In this document: positions 35,223 through 43,732 of the stretch, in pieces
Position numbering within the stretch: position 1 is the stretch's first letter
Layout: each line of letters begins with the position of its first letter
Origin: Streptomyces decoyicus
Lineage (GTDB): Bacteria > Actinomycetota > Actinomycetes > Streptomycetales > Streptomycetaceae
Reading direction: 5' to 3'
Length of the DNA: 64,000 nucleotides
NCBI RefSeq assembly: GCF_019880305.1
Contig: NZ_CP082301.1
Span: forward strand, 7,750,001 to 7,814,000
The notes under the pieces: model-generated
Databases searched by the model: none
The model's input: only the letters and a program-made list of their open reading frames with translations
Told to the model about the DNA's origin: nothing
Program-made: the position numbers and the translations under genes

Positions 35223-36116
35223 GTGCTGAGCGAATCCACGACCGATGTGACCGATGTCTTCGAGGAACACCGCCCCGTGCTGTTCGGGGTGGCCTACCGG
35301 ATGCTCGGCCGGGTGGCCGATGCCGAGGACGTGGTGCAGGACGCCTGGCTGCGCTGGTCGGCAGCGGACCGGTCGGAGGTGCGCGAACCGCGCGCCTTTC
35401 TCGTACGGATCACCACCCGGCTGGCCATCGACCGGCTGCGTCAGGTCCAGTCGCGACGTGAGTCCTACGTGGGTCCGTGGCTCCCGGAGCCGCTGGCGAC
35501 CGACATCGGCGGCACCGCCCCGGACACCGCCGACCGCGCCGTGTTCCACGAATCCGTGACCCTCGCCGTGCTCGTCGTCCTGGAGTCGCTCTCCCCTCTG
35601 GAGCGCGCCGTGTTCGTGCTGCGCGAGGCCTTCGGCTATCCGTACGCGGAGATCGCCACCGCCCTCGACCGCACTGAGGCGGCGGTACGCCAACTGGCGG
35701 GCCGCGCCCGGCGGCACGTGGAGGACGGCAAACCGCGCTTCGAGGTCGACCAGGACCGGCAGCGCGAGCTGACCGAGCGGTTCATGGCCGCGGCGGCCGG
35801 CGACGATCTGGCAGGGCTGCTGAACCTGCTGGCGGCGGACGCGCGGCTGGTCGGGGACAGCGGCGGAAAGGCCAAGGCCCCGCTGCGGATCATCGAGTCC
35901 GCGGACAAGGTCGCCCGCTTCCTCTTCGGCGTCACCAGGTCCGTGCCGCCCGGCATGGAGTTCACCGTCCTCGAACTCAACGGCGGGATCGCGCTGTTGG
36001 CGCGCAACGACGGGGTGCCGGACACCGTCATCCAGCTCGGCGTCCGGGACGGCAAGATCCAGACGGTCTACATCGTCCGCAATCCGGAGAAGCTGGAGTC
36101 GCTCGCGGCCGGCTGA
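35223..36116 (+). CDS. sigJ: ECF41-type RNA polymerase sigma factor SigJ
   Basis: A 297-residue sigma factor. GTG 35223 follows GGAGG. Sigma regions 2 (VDVFEEHRPVLFGVAYRMLG, here TDVFEEHRP) and 4 (SPLERAVFVLREAFGYPYAEIA) are followed by a SnoaL-like C-terminal domain. ECF41 hallmarks are seen: WLPEP in the linker, a GDSGGK form of the DGGGK motif, and NPEKL near the end. In ECF41 factors the C-terminal domain replaces an anti-sigma factor and sets activity. The 3' end overlaps the convergent gene by 49 bases. Confidence 0.93.
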   Translation: MLSESTTDVTDVFEEHRPVLFGVAYRMLGRVADAEDVVQDAWLRWSAADRSEVREPRAFLVRITTRLAIDRLRQVQSRRESYVGPWLPEPLATDIGGTAPDTADRAVFHESVTLAVLVVLESLSPLERAVFVLREAFGYPYAEIATALDRTEAAVRQLAGRARRHVEDGKPRFEVDQDRQRELTERFMAAAAGDDLAGLLNLLAADARLVGDSGGKAKAPLRIIESADKVARFLFGVTRSVPPGMEFTVLELNGGIALLARNDGVPDTVIQLGVRDGKIQTVYIVRNPEKLESLAAG

Positions 36117-36733
36117 GCGGCGGCCCGCAGACCGGGCCGCGGACTGGACAGCACCGGCACACCGGCGTCGAGCCCCTCGGCCGCCGCGGCCATGGAGGCC
36201 TGCGCCAGGACGATCACGTCGGTGTCCCGGATCTCCCGCGCCGCGGAGACGACCGCCGCCCGGTAGCCGTCGCCGTCGCCGGCCTCGAAGCGCTCCCAGG
36301 CGCCCGGCACCAACACGTTTCGCACGCGCACCGCACGGCCGGCGCGGTCGGCCTCCTGGGCGATCAGGGCCTCGGTGGGCGCGAACGTGCTCTCCACGGC
36401 GGCGAGCACGGTGATGCGCGGGCCGATGGCGACGGCGGCCGCGGCCATCGGCCGGTCCACCCGGAGGACGGGGAGGCCGAGCGCCGCACCGGCGGCCTCG
36501 GCGACCGAACCGATCGTCGAGCACGTGCACAGCACGGCCCGCGCCCCGCCCCGGGCAGCAGCGGCGAGCTCGGCGGAGACGTCCTCGGTCACCGCGTCGG
36601 GCCCCTGCGCCCGTGCGCGGTCGAGGAGTTCGGGACGTACGAGGTGATGCAGCGCCAGCCCGGGGGCCTCCTCGTCGCGCAGCGCGTCGAAGACCGGGAC
36701 GTGGACGGGCGAGGTGTGCAGCAGGGCGAGCAT
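36068..36733 (-). CDS. Asp/Glu racemase-family protein
   Basis: A 221-residue protein of the aspartate/glutamate/hydantoin racemase superfamily. ATG 36733. The first catalytic cysteine lies in VLCTCSTIGS; the expected second cysteine region reads VIVLAQASMAAAAEG with alanine/serine, so the second catalytic cysteine is absent and a racemase reaction is doubtful; an isomerase or decarboxylase role is possible. It overlaps the sigJ 3' end. Confidence 0.78.
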   Translation of the reverse strand: MLALLHTSPVHVPVFDALRDEEAPGLALHHLVRPELLDRARAQGPDAVTEDVSAELAAAARGGARAVLCTCSTIGSVAEAAGAALGLPVLRVDRPMAAAAVAIGPRITVLAAVESTFAPTEALIAQEADRAGRAVRVRNVLVPGAWERFEAGDGDGYRAAVVSAAREIRDTDVIVLAQASMAAAAEGLDAGVPVLSSPRPGLRAAAQPAASDSSFSGLRTM

Positions 36734-36819
36734 GCCGGCGACAGTAGCGCGCGGCGGCGCAAAGGGCGGGGGTGGGGCGGTCGTGTGGGCGCTTGCTCCG
36801 ATCCGAAACGGATGCCGGA

Positions 36820-36833
36820 TTGGTCTTGACCAA
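36820..36833. promoter_or_regulatory. dre-like site upstream of the GntR regulator
   Basis: TTGGTC-TT-GACCAA is a perfect palindrome close to the DasR responsive element (consensus around TGGTCTAGACCA). It lies 157 bases before the GntR gene and 87 bases before the racemase-family gene, in the divergent promoter region. It may bind the adjacent HutC-type GntR protein, DasR itself, or both. Confidence 0.65.
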
Positions 36834-36990
36834 GGGTAGGGGCGGCCATATCGTCGGGATACTGCAACAACCTTTAATAAAGAAGCGCTCATAATCGGGC
36901 GCGCAGGCGGCCCGGCGGAGACAGGGCCCCGTGCGCGGGCCCGAGCCCCATGGGGGAGCAGCCCCGGTAACGGCCAGTGCGGAGGACAGG

Positions 36991-37737
36991 GTGGGGACCA
37001 CGCAGCTCGAAACGGTGCCGGAGCCGAAGTACTGGCACCTCAAGACCGTGCTCAGCGATGCGCTGGACTCGGAGTTCGCGGTCGGCGAGATTCTGCCCAA
37101 CGAGCGTGAACTGGCGGCGCGGTTCGGCGTCGCCCGTGCCACGCTGCGGCAGGCGCTCGAACAGCTGGAGCTGGAAGGCAGACTCCAGCGCCGCCGCGGT
37201 GTCGGCACCACGGTCGCACCGCCGCGCGTCGGCGTCGCCGTGGACCCCGTCCGCCACACCTGGCCCGGTGCCGCCGGCGACGACTGGCAGCCGGTCGACG
37301 CCGTCGAGAGCGACACGGTGCCCGCCACCGTGGCCGGCCTGCTCGCGACCGCCCCCGGCGACCCGGTGCACATCGTGCGCCGCAGCCGGGTCACACACGG
37401 CCGGCCGGTCGCCGCCGAGCTGCTCTACGTCCCGGCGGAGGCGGTCCCGGGCTGCCCGCCGGCGGCCTCGCTCAGCGCCCCGGCCCGGGCCCGTGCGGTC
37501 CTTCAGGAGCTCCAGACGCTGGAGCTGGGGGGCCAGGACCGTACCGTCGAGCTCGGCTCGGCCCGTGCGGAGGACGCCAAGCAGCTGGACCGGCTGCCGG
37601 GCGCGCCCGTCCTGGTCGTCACCACCCGCTATGTCTCCGGGGGACGCACGACTGCCGTCGCGGTCTCCACCTACCGTGCGGACACCTGCCGTCTGACCTT
37701 CGGCGAGAGCGACGCGGCGGCCCTGCTCGCGAGCTGA
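36991..37737 (+). CDS. GntR-family regulator with UTRA domain
   Basis: A 248-residue HutC-subfamily GntR regulator: winged helix about 10-75 (NERELAARFGVARATLRQALEQLELEG) and UTRA effector domain about 90-245. GTG at 36991 with GGAGG. The nearest known relatives by layout are DasR-like amino-sugar regulators. The effector is unknown; the dre-like palindrome upstream suggests autoregulation. Confidence 0.9.
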   Translation: MGTTQLETVPEPKYWHLKTVLSDALDSEFAVGEILPNERELAARFGVARATLRQALEQLELEGRLQRRRGVGTTVAPPRVGVAVDPVRHTWPGAAGDDWQPVDAVESDTVPATVAGLLATAPGDPVHIVRRSRVTHGRPVAAELLYVPAEAVPGCPPAASLSAPARARAVLQELQTLELGGQDRTVELGSARAEDAKQLDRLPGAPVLVVTTRYVSGGRTTAVAVSTYRADTCRLTFGESDAAALLAS

Positions 37738-37875
37738 GCCGCCCGGCGGACGAGGTAGGGGCCCACTCCGGGCAGCGCTCCGGTGCGGGCCCGTTCTTCG
37801 TGCTGTGGCGGCCGCAGGCCGGGACGCGGCCGTCCTGTGCCGCGGGGCAGCGGCGGCCGGTCGCCTGCCGTCCGG

Positions 37876-39063
37876 TCAGCGGCGGCCCGTGACCGCGTCA
37901 CGGCTGGGACGGCGGCCCGTCACCGTGCCCTCCACCGCGAAGAGTTCGCCCTCCACGTGATCGAGCGCGAGCCGCAGCGCGCCCGTGGCGACCGCCGCCT
38001 CGCCCAGCTGCGACAGGGCGACCTGCGGCGGGCGCAGACAGTAGCGCGCCAACTCGCTGCGCAGCGGCGCCAGTACACCGTCCAATTCCGCCGCCCAGCC
38101 GCCGATCACCACCAACTCCGGGTCGAGCGCCAGCACCAGCGCCGCGACATCGTGCACCAGCCGCCGGAGGAAACGGTCGACCGCCTCCCGCGCCTGTGCG
38201 TCGCCCTCCCGCGCCGCCGCGAAGACCGCCGCGACCTGCGCCTCGTCCAGGGGGTGCAGCGGCTCTCCGGTCGTCGACAGCAGCTTCTCCGGGGTCGCCT
38301 CGCGGCCGAGCAGATGCAGCGCACCGATCTCCCCGGCGGCCCCGCCGAAGCCACGGTGCAGGCGTCCGCCGATCAGCGAGCCGGCCCCCGGACTGAGCCC
38401 GGCCAGCACGAAAACGATGTCATCGGAGCCGGTGGCCGCGCCCTGCCAGTGCTCGGCCACCGCGGCGGCATTCGCGTCGTTCTCGACCAGCACCGGACAG
38501 CGGAACGACCGCCGCAGCCGCTCACCCAGCGGCAGACCCGTCCAGCCGGGCAGCGCGGTGCTCAGCCGTACCGTGCCGTCCGCCTCCACGATGCCGGGCC
38601 CGGCCACACCGACGGCCCGCAGCGAACTGCGGGGCACGCCCGTGCGGCGCAGCAGATCGGCCACCACGGCACGGACCCGCTCCAGTCGCTCGTCGGCCGG
38701 CGCGGTCTCTTCGACGGCGCGCTGTGCGGTGTCCAGAACCCGCCCGCTCAGATCGGACAGCAGGGCCGCGACGCGGTGCGGGCCGATCTCGATGCCCAGC
38801 AGATGGCCGGCCTCCGTACGGAACCGGAACCTGCGGGCCGGCCGCCCCTGGCGGCGCGTCTCACCCTCCTCGGCGGCCGCCTCGACCACCAGGCCGGTCT
38901 CGATGAGCCCCTCGACCACGCCCTCGACCGTCGGCCGGGACAGGCCCGTCACCTGGACGAGGTGGGTGAGCGTGGGGGAGTCCGCGGCGCGCAGCGCATG
39001 CAGCACCACAGCGGAGTTGATCCGTCGCAGCAGGGAGGGGTCCCCGCCGGTGAGCCGCCCCAA
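37876..39063 (-). CDS. ROK-family transcriptional repressor
   Basis: A 395-residue ROK protein with an N-terminal MarR-like helix-turn-helix (about 15-75) and a sugar-kinase fold (about 85-390; GIEIGPHRVAALLSDLSG, VENDANAAAVAE, GAAGEIGALHL). The usual ROK zinc signature CxCGxxGC is replaced by EATPEKLLSTTG, so zinc is probably not bound, and the glycine-rich HL-GH histidine is also gone. Such members are likely sugar-responsive repressors without kinase activity. Target unknown. Confidence 0.9.
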   Translation of the reverse strand: MGRLTGGDPSLLRRINSAVVLHALRAADSPTLTHLVQVTGLSRPTVEGVVEGLIETGLVVEAAAEEGETRRQGRPARRFRFRTEAGHLLGIEIGPHRVAALLSDLSGRVLDTAQRAVEETAPADERLERVRAVVADLLRRTGVPRSSLRAVGVAGPGIVEADGTVRLSTALPGWTGLPLGERLRRSFRCPVLVENDANAAAVAEHWQGAATGSDDIVFVLAGLSPGAGSLIGGRLHRGFGGAAGEIGALHLLGREATPEKLLSTTGEPLHPLDEAQVAAVFAAAREGDAQAREAVDRFLRRLVHDVAALVLALDPELVVIGGWAAELDGVLAPLRSELARYCLRPPQVALSQLGEAAVATGALRLALDHVEGELFAVEGTVTGRRPSRDAVTGRR

Positions 39064-39148
39064 CGTACGTCTCCCTCACTTTGCGTGTGTGGCGGATCGT
39101 AGCCGGTCACCTGAGGGGCGGCGAGTCCCGCAGGGGCTGCTTCCGCGG

Positions 39149-39799
39149 TCAGCCGGGCGAGACGAACCCGGACTCGTACGCGGCGATCACGGCCTGGGTG
39201 CGGTCCCTGGCCCCCAGCTTGCCCAGGACCGAGCTGACATGCGTCTTCACGGTCTCGGCTCCCAGCACGAGCTCGCCGGCGATCTCCGCGTTCGACAGCC
39301 CACGGGACATCAGCCGCAGCACCTCCTGCTCCCGCGCGGTGAGCGCCGCCCGCTCGAAGCCCGCCCGGGCGCGGTCGTTGCGGCGGCCGGCCGCCATGCT
39401 GCGCAGCGCCGCGGGGAGCAACAGCGACCCGCCCTCGGCAACGAGCCGCACCGCGTGCACGATCTCGGCCGGCCGGGAGCGCTTGAGCAGAAAGCCGTCC
39501 GCTCCCGCGCGCAGCGCCTCGTAGACGTACTCGTCCTCCTCGAACGTGGTGACGACGAGGATACGGGGCGGCTCGGGCACCGAGCGCAGCACTGCGCGGG
39601 TCGCCTCGATACCGTCCAGGAGCGGCATCCGTACGTCCATGGCGATCACATCGGGCCGTAGCTTCCGCACCAGCGGGACGACGGACGCCCCGTCGGCCGC
39701 CTCGCCCGCCACCTCGATATCGCTCTGCGCTTCCAGGATGGCGCGCAGCCCCGCGCGTACCAGCGGCTCGTCGTCGACCAGGAGTACGGAAATCGGCAC
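39149..39799 (-). CDS. NarL/LuxR-type response regulator
   Basis: A 216-residue response regulator. GTG 39799 starts four bases after the kinase stop. Receiver domain: acidic pair DDEP, phospho-acceptor in DVIAMDVRMPL, threonine TTFEEDEY and lysine FLLKRS. C-terminal LuxR helix-turn-helix (LTAREQEVLRLMSRGLSNAEIAG, TVKTHVSSVLGKLG). Partner of the kinase just upstream. Confidence 0.95.
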   Translation of the reverse strand: MPISVLLVDDEPLVRAGLRAILEAQSDIEVAGEAADGASVVPLVRKLRPDVIAMDVRMPLLDGIEATRAVLRSVPEPPRILVVTTFEEDEYVYEALRAGADGFLLKRSRPAEIVHAVRLVAEGGSLLLPAALRSMAAGRRNDRARAGFERAALTAREQEVLRLMSRGLSNAEIAGELVLGAETVKTHVSSVLGKLGARDRTQAVIAAYESGFVSPG

Positions 39800-39803
39800 G
39801 GGG

Positions 39804-41036
39804 TCAGCGTAGTTGGCGAAGGGGGAGACGGGCGCGCACCCGCCACTCGCCGCCGTCCGGCCCGGTCTCGGCCTCGCCACCGAGCAGCGCGGCCCGTTCG
39901 CGGAGGCCGCGCAGGCCACGGCCGCCACCGGCGGGCTCCGGGGGCGCGGCGGGCAGTGGGTTGCGTACCTCCAGTTCCAGTACGTCGGTGCCGACGGCCA
40001 TCCGTACGGACACCGGCACCGGGCCCGCGTGCCGCAGCACATTCGTCAGGGCCTCCTGCACCATGCGGTACCCCTCACGGGACACCGGACCGGGCAACGT
40101 CTCCAACGGGCCGCTCAGTTCGGCGCGCACCGTCGAGCCCGCGGCCCGTGCCGACTCCAGCAGGCGCTCGGCATCGGCGAGCGTGGGGCGGTCGGCGGGC
40201 CGGGGAGCGTCCTCGCGCAGCAGCCGCAGCGCCCGCTCCAGATCGGTCAGCGCCTGGCGTCCGGTGTCCTCGATGGCGGCCAGCGCCCGCTCGGTGAACT
40301 CGGGCGAGCCGGCGGCACGGGCCGCGCCCGCTTGGACGACTGTGACGGTCAGCGCGTGGCCGATCGCATCGTGCAGCTCCTGGGCCAGCCGGTTGTGCTC
40401 CAGCATGCGCTCCGTACGGGCCTCCAGTTCGGCCAGCCGCTCGGCGGCCGAGGGGCCCAGCAGCAGCCGTGCGGCGGCGGCCATCAGTGCGCCCGCCCCG
40501 ACGGCGACGGCCGACAGCAGGACGAGGGGAAGCGGTGCGAGCAGCCCGTACCACCAGTGGGGTGCCTCGATCGCCGGCAGGCCCTTGAGGTGCGTGCGGC
40601 GTCCTGCGGCAGCCAAGGTGAACGCCCAGGCCAGCAAGGGAAGTTGAACAGTCAGGGCTGACAGGGCAACGCCCGCCTCGAGCCGCAGCAGCAGCCACGC
40701 CGCCGTACGGCCACGTTCGCGCCAGGATCCCGACGGGGTCGTGGCGATCCCGGACGCGGCGCGCGCCGTGCGGTCGTGCGGGCCCGGAGTCAGCAGCAGC
40801 TGGGCCTGGAGCCCCTCGACGCGGCGGACCACCGGTATCAGGGCGGCGAGTACGAGCAGTGGCAGGGGGAGCACCGCCATCCACAGCCACGTCAGCCATC
40901 CGCCCGCGAAAAACGGTTCGTTGTACAGGAAGCCGGTCAGCACCCCGGCCACCGAGGCGATCAGCAGATGCAGCCAGCGGGTGTAGGTGACGGCCCGGGA
41001 GAGCGGACGGAGAACGCCGGGGAGCGAGGAGGGCAC
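39804..41036 (-). CDS. LuxR-system sensor histidine kinase
   Basis: A 410-residue HisKA_3 kinase. GTG 41036 is chosen because the preceding frame is an artefact. Four hydrophobic segments lie in the N-terminal half, followed by RLAQELHDAIGHALT with the phospho-histidine and a GHKL ATPase with N-box VQEALTNVLRHAG and G box GGGRGLRGLRERA. Such TCS pairs usually sit beside an ABC exporter of antibiotics or peptides, and here that neighbour is a wreck. Confidence 0.93.
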   Translation of the reverse strand: MPSSLPGVLRPLSRAVTYTRWLHLLIASVAGVLTGFLYNEPFFAGGWLTWLWMAVLPLPLLVLAALIPVVRRVEGLQAQLLLTPGPHDRTARAASGIATTPSGSWRERGRTAAWLLLRLEAGVALSALTVQLPLLAWAFTLAAAGRRTHLKGLPAIEAPHWWYGLLAPLPLVLLSAVAVGAGALMAAAARLLLGPSAAERLAELEARTERMLEHNRLAQELHDAIGHALTVTVVQAGAARAAGSPEFTERALAAIEDTGRQALTDLERALRLLREDAPRPADRPTLADAERLLESARAAGSTVRAELSGPLETLPGPVSREGYRMVQEALTNVLRHAGPVPVSVRMAVGTDVLELEVRNPLPAAPPEPAGGGRGLRGLRERAALLGGEAETGPDGGEWRVRARLPLRQLR

Positions 41037-41144
41037 CCCCTCATCGTGGCAGCGGCCACCGGCCCGTGGCCTCCCCCGCCCGGGGGAGGCGATCCCCGAC
41101 GGCGGGGGAGGTCGGCGGTCGGGTACGGCCGACAGCCTTGCGGT

Positions 41145-41780
41145 ATGACCCCCATCGAAGTGCAGTAGTTGACGAAGGTCTACGGAACCGTGCGCGCCGT
41201 GGAAGATCTCACCTTCCGAGTGGAGCCGGGGCGGGGCACCGGGTTCCTCGGTCCCCACGGCGCCGGCAAGTCCACCACCATGCGGATGGTCGTGGGTCCG
41301 GACCGTCCCACCTCGGGCACCGTCACCGTCGGCGCGCCGTGCCTTCCGCGCCCTGGAGCACCCGTTGCGGCACGTCGGGGCGCTGCTCGACGCGGGCGTC
41401 GCCCATGGGGCCCGGCGCGCCGGCGACCACCTCTTCGCCCTCGCGCACAGCAACCGCCTCCCGGTACGGCGCGTGGCGGAGGTCCTGGAGGAGACCGGGC
41501 TGTCGGCGGTGGCGGGCAAGCGGGTGCGGACCTTCTCGCTCGGCATGCGGCAGCGGCTCGGCATCGCGGCCGCACTGCTCGGCGATCCGGCCGTGCTGAT
41601 GCTGGACGAACCCGCCAACGGGCTGGACCCGGAGGGCATCATCTGGATCCGTACGCTCCTCAAGCGCCTCGCCGCCGACGGCCGTACGGTGCTGGTCTCC
41701 AGCCGTCTGATGACCGAGACCGCCCTGACCGCCGACCACTTGATCGTGCTGGGCCGCGAAGACCCAGGAGGTCTGACGTC
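41145..41780 (+). pseudogene. ABC transporter ATPase, broken by a stop codon and a frameshift
   Basis: ATG 41145 begins MTPIEVQ and meets TAG at 41166. The same frame continues LTKVYGTVRAVEDLTFRVEP with an altered Walker A GPHGAGKST. Near 41335-41345 the frame shifts by one base and continues AFRALEHPLRHVGALLDAG to a signature SLGMRQRLGIAAALLGDP and Walker B VLMLDEPANGLDPEG, ending at about 41780. The two defects make this a pseudogene of a multidrug-type ABC-2 ATPase. Confidence 0.85.
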
Positions 41781-42180
41781 ATGCACTTCACCGCCGTGCT
41801 CCGCTCCGAGTGGACGAAGATCCGCTCGCTGCGTTCCCTGTCGTACAGCCTCTCCGCCACCTGGTGGTGACCGTCGCGATCGCCTGCTTCGTCTGCGGCG
41901 GCCACGACGGACCGGAGGCACCCTTCGACCCGGTCTTCCCCGCCTACTTCGGGCTCAACATCGGCCAGTTCGGGGCGATCGTCTGCGGCGTCCTCGTGGT
42001 CGCGGGGGAGTGGCCCAGCGGCTCCATCCGGGTCTCTGCCGGACCGGGCGGGACAGCAGATTCTGCACCTTGCGCCCGAGGGGGCGCTCGGGGCGTGGGG
42101 CCGGTATCGCGGTGATGGCCGGCTGGGCGGCGCCGGCCGCGGCGGCGGGGCTGTGGTCACTGCTGCGCAGGGACGTCTGA
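41781..42180 (+). pseudogene. ABC-2 permease remnant
   Basis: ATG 41781 starts MHFTAVLRSEWTKIRSLRS, a hallmark of Streptomyces ABC-2 permeases, but stops at 41868 (TGA). Other frames then hold VTVAIACFVCGG, a segment around GAIVCGVLVVAGEW, and an end WSLLRRDV at 42180. Most transmembrane helices are lost. Together with the ATPase pseudogene it is a decayed exporter. Confidence 0.8.
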
Positions 42181-42228
42181 GGGTCCGGGCGCGAGTCAAT
42201 TGTCAGACCCGGGCGGTTTACTGACGGC

Positions 42229-42675
42229 ATGACCATCGACGCGTACCTCACCGTCATCGACCGCTGGCGGCTGCGGGATTTCCCGGCCGCTCCGGGGCGT
42301 TCCGCCCTGGTCGAGAGCGGTCCGGGCTTCCACATAGCCGGCCTGCGGGTCAGCCAGGAGTTCTGGGACGCGGACCTCGCCGAGGTGGCGGAGGCCGCGG
42401 AGGAGTTCGAGGCCGAACTGACGGCGCTGGTGCAGGCGCTGTCCTTACGGTGGGGCGAGCCCGAAGTGACGGACCTCGCCGACGACTTGGAACGGTCCGC
42501 GAGGGGCATACCGGTCCGGCCGCCGCTGGACACGCTGTGCGGCTATGTTCCGCGCATGTACGGCTGGCGGGTGCAGAGCCGGTGGATCGGCGTGGGCGTG
42601 GGGCAGGGCGACCGTGAGCTGCCCTTCCAGCTGCTGGTCGCGGTGGGGGAGGGGGAGGTGGCGCAGACGGGGTGA
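42229..42675 (+). CDS. Conserved hypothetical protein
   Basis: A 148-residue soluble protein not recognised. It has a long acidic helix (LAEVAEAAEEFEAELTALVQAL) and a short C-terminal beta-rich part ending VAVGEGEVAQTG. Codon use and start region look genuine. It may be an immunity-like or regulatory small protein; no function is claimed. Confidence 0.6.
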   Translation: MTIDAYLTVIDRWRLRDFPAAPGRSALVESGPGFHIAGLRVSQEFWDADLAEVAEAAEEFEAELTALVQALSLRWGEPEVTDLADDLERSARGIPVRPPLDTLCGYVPRMYGWRVQSRWIGVGVGQGDRELPFQLLVAVGEGEVAQTG

Positions 42676-42700
42676 GAGGGCCTGATCCAAACGACAGGAC

Positions 42701-43732
42701 CTAGCGGGGGAAGGCGGGGGCGAGCGCCGCGGTGACGAGGCGCCGCGGTGTTCCGGTGCCGTCGGCGGGAACGGTCCACAGGTCGGAGCCGAAGTCGCCC
42801 GGCAGGGAGTAGACCAGCGTGCGGTCGTCGCGCCAGACGGCCTGGTCGTCGACGTTGCGGTGTTCGCCGGTCGCGGTCTCGTGCAGGGTGTGCAGGTCGA
42901 GGACGTACAGCCGCCAAGGAGCGTCCGGGTCGGCGACGTTGACGCGCTTCTTGTACGCGATGCGGGTGCCGTCGGGGGAGAGCGAGGGGCATTCGACGTT
43001 GGTGTGCAGTGCCGTGAGCGTCCTGGCGGCCCGGTCACCGCGGACGAGGTAGGTCTTTCCGCCGGTGGCGGCGGTGGCGTAGAAGCGGTTGTCGTCGGCG
43101 AAGGTGACGCCCCAGATGTTGATGTCGACCGCGTGGACCGGGTGTCCGTCGACGGTCAGTGCATAGGTCTCCAGATTGGCGTCCAGGCGCCAGGTGCGGG
43201 TGTCGAGGAGGGAGGTGCGGGTGGAGAAGGCGGTGCCCGCGTAGGAGTCGCCGCTGACGAAGACGGTCCAGGCGACGGTGTGGCCGCCGGGGGAGACCCG
43301 GGCGCGGGTCGGGGTGCCGGCCACGTCGTAGTGGCGCAGTTCGCGCAGGCGCCTGTCGAGGAGGACGGCGCGGTAGGTGTCGCGGAGTTTGCCGTGGACG
43401 GCCCGCAGGCAGATGCCGGTGCCGGAGGCTTCGTGGAAGCGCAGGCAGCGGACGCCGGAGGCGGTGCGCGGGCCGGAGAGCCGGCCGGCCGGGACCGCAG
43501 TGATCTCGTCGCGGTGCGGGCCCCAGGCCATATTGCGGAACAGGGTGTGGCGCGGGTCGTCCAGGCGGACGCTTCCGGGGGCCACGGCCGGCCCGCCGGC
43601 CTGGGAGCGGTCCTTCTGGGCGGCCCGCCCGGCAGCGTGCAGGGTGGCGCCGACGGCGACCCCGCCGAGTACGAGGACGGTGGCCAGCAGGACGAGGAGA
43701 CGTGCGGTGCGACTCAGCGGGGGGCGGCTCAC
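42701..43732 (-). CDS. Membrane-anchored TolB/PD40 propeller protein
   Basis: A 343-residue protein: an N-terminal hydrophobic anchor (SRTARLLVLLATVLVLGGVAV) and about six beta-propeller blades with TolB-like motifs (RVSPGGHTVAW, CPSLSPDGTRIAYKK). GTG 43732 overlaps the stop of the MFS gene (GTGA). It probably faces the outside. Third gene of an operon with a secreted phosphoesterase and an MFS transporter. Confidence 0.8.
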   Translation of the reverse strand: MSRPPLSRTARLLVLLATVLVLGGVAVGATLHAAGRAAQKDRSQAGGPAVAPGSVRLDDPRHTLFRNMAWGPHRDEITAVPAGRLSGPRTASGVRCLRFHEASGTGICLRAVHGKLRDTYRAVLLDRRLRELRHYDVAGTPTRARVSPGGHTVAWTVFVSGDSYAGTAFSTRTSLLDTRTWRLDANLETYALTVDGHPVHAVDINIWGVTFADDNRFYATAATGGKTYLVRGDRAARTLTALHTNVECPSLSPDGTRIAYKKRVNVADPDAPWRLYVLDLHTLHETATGEHRNVDDQAVWRDDRTLVYSLPGDFGSDLWTVPADGTGTPRRLVTAALAPAFPR

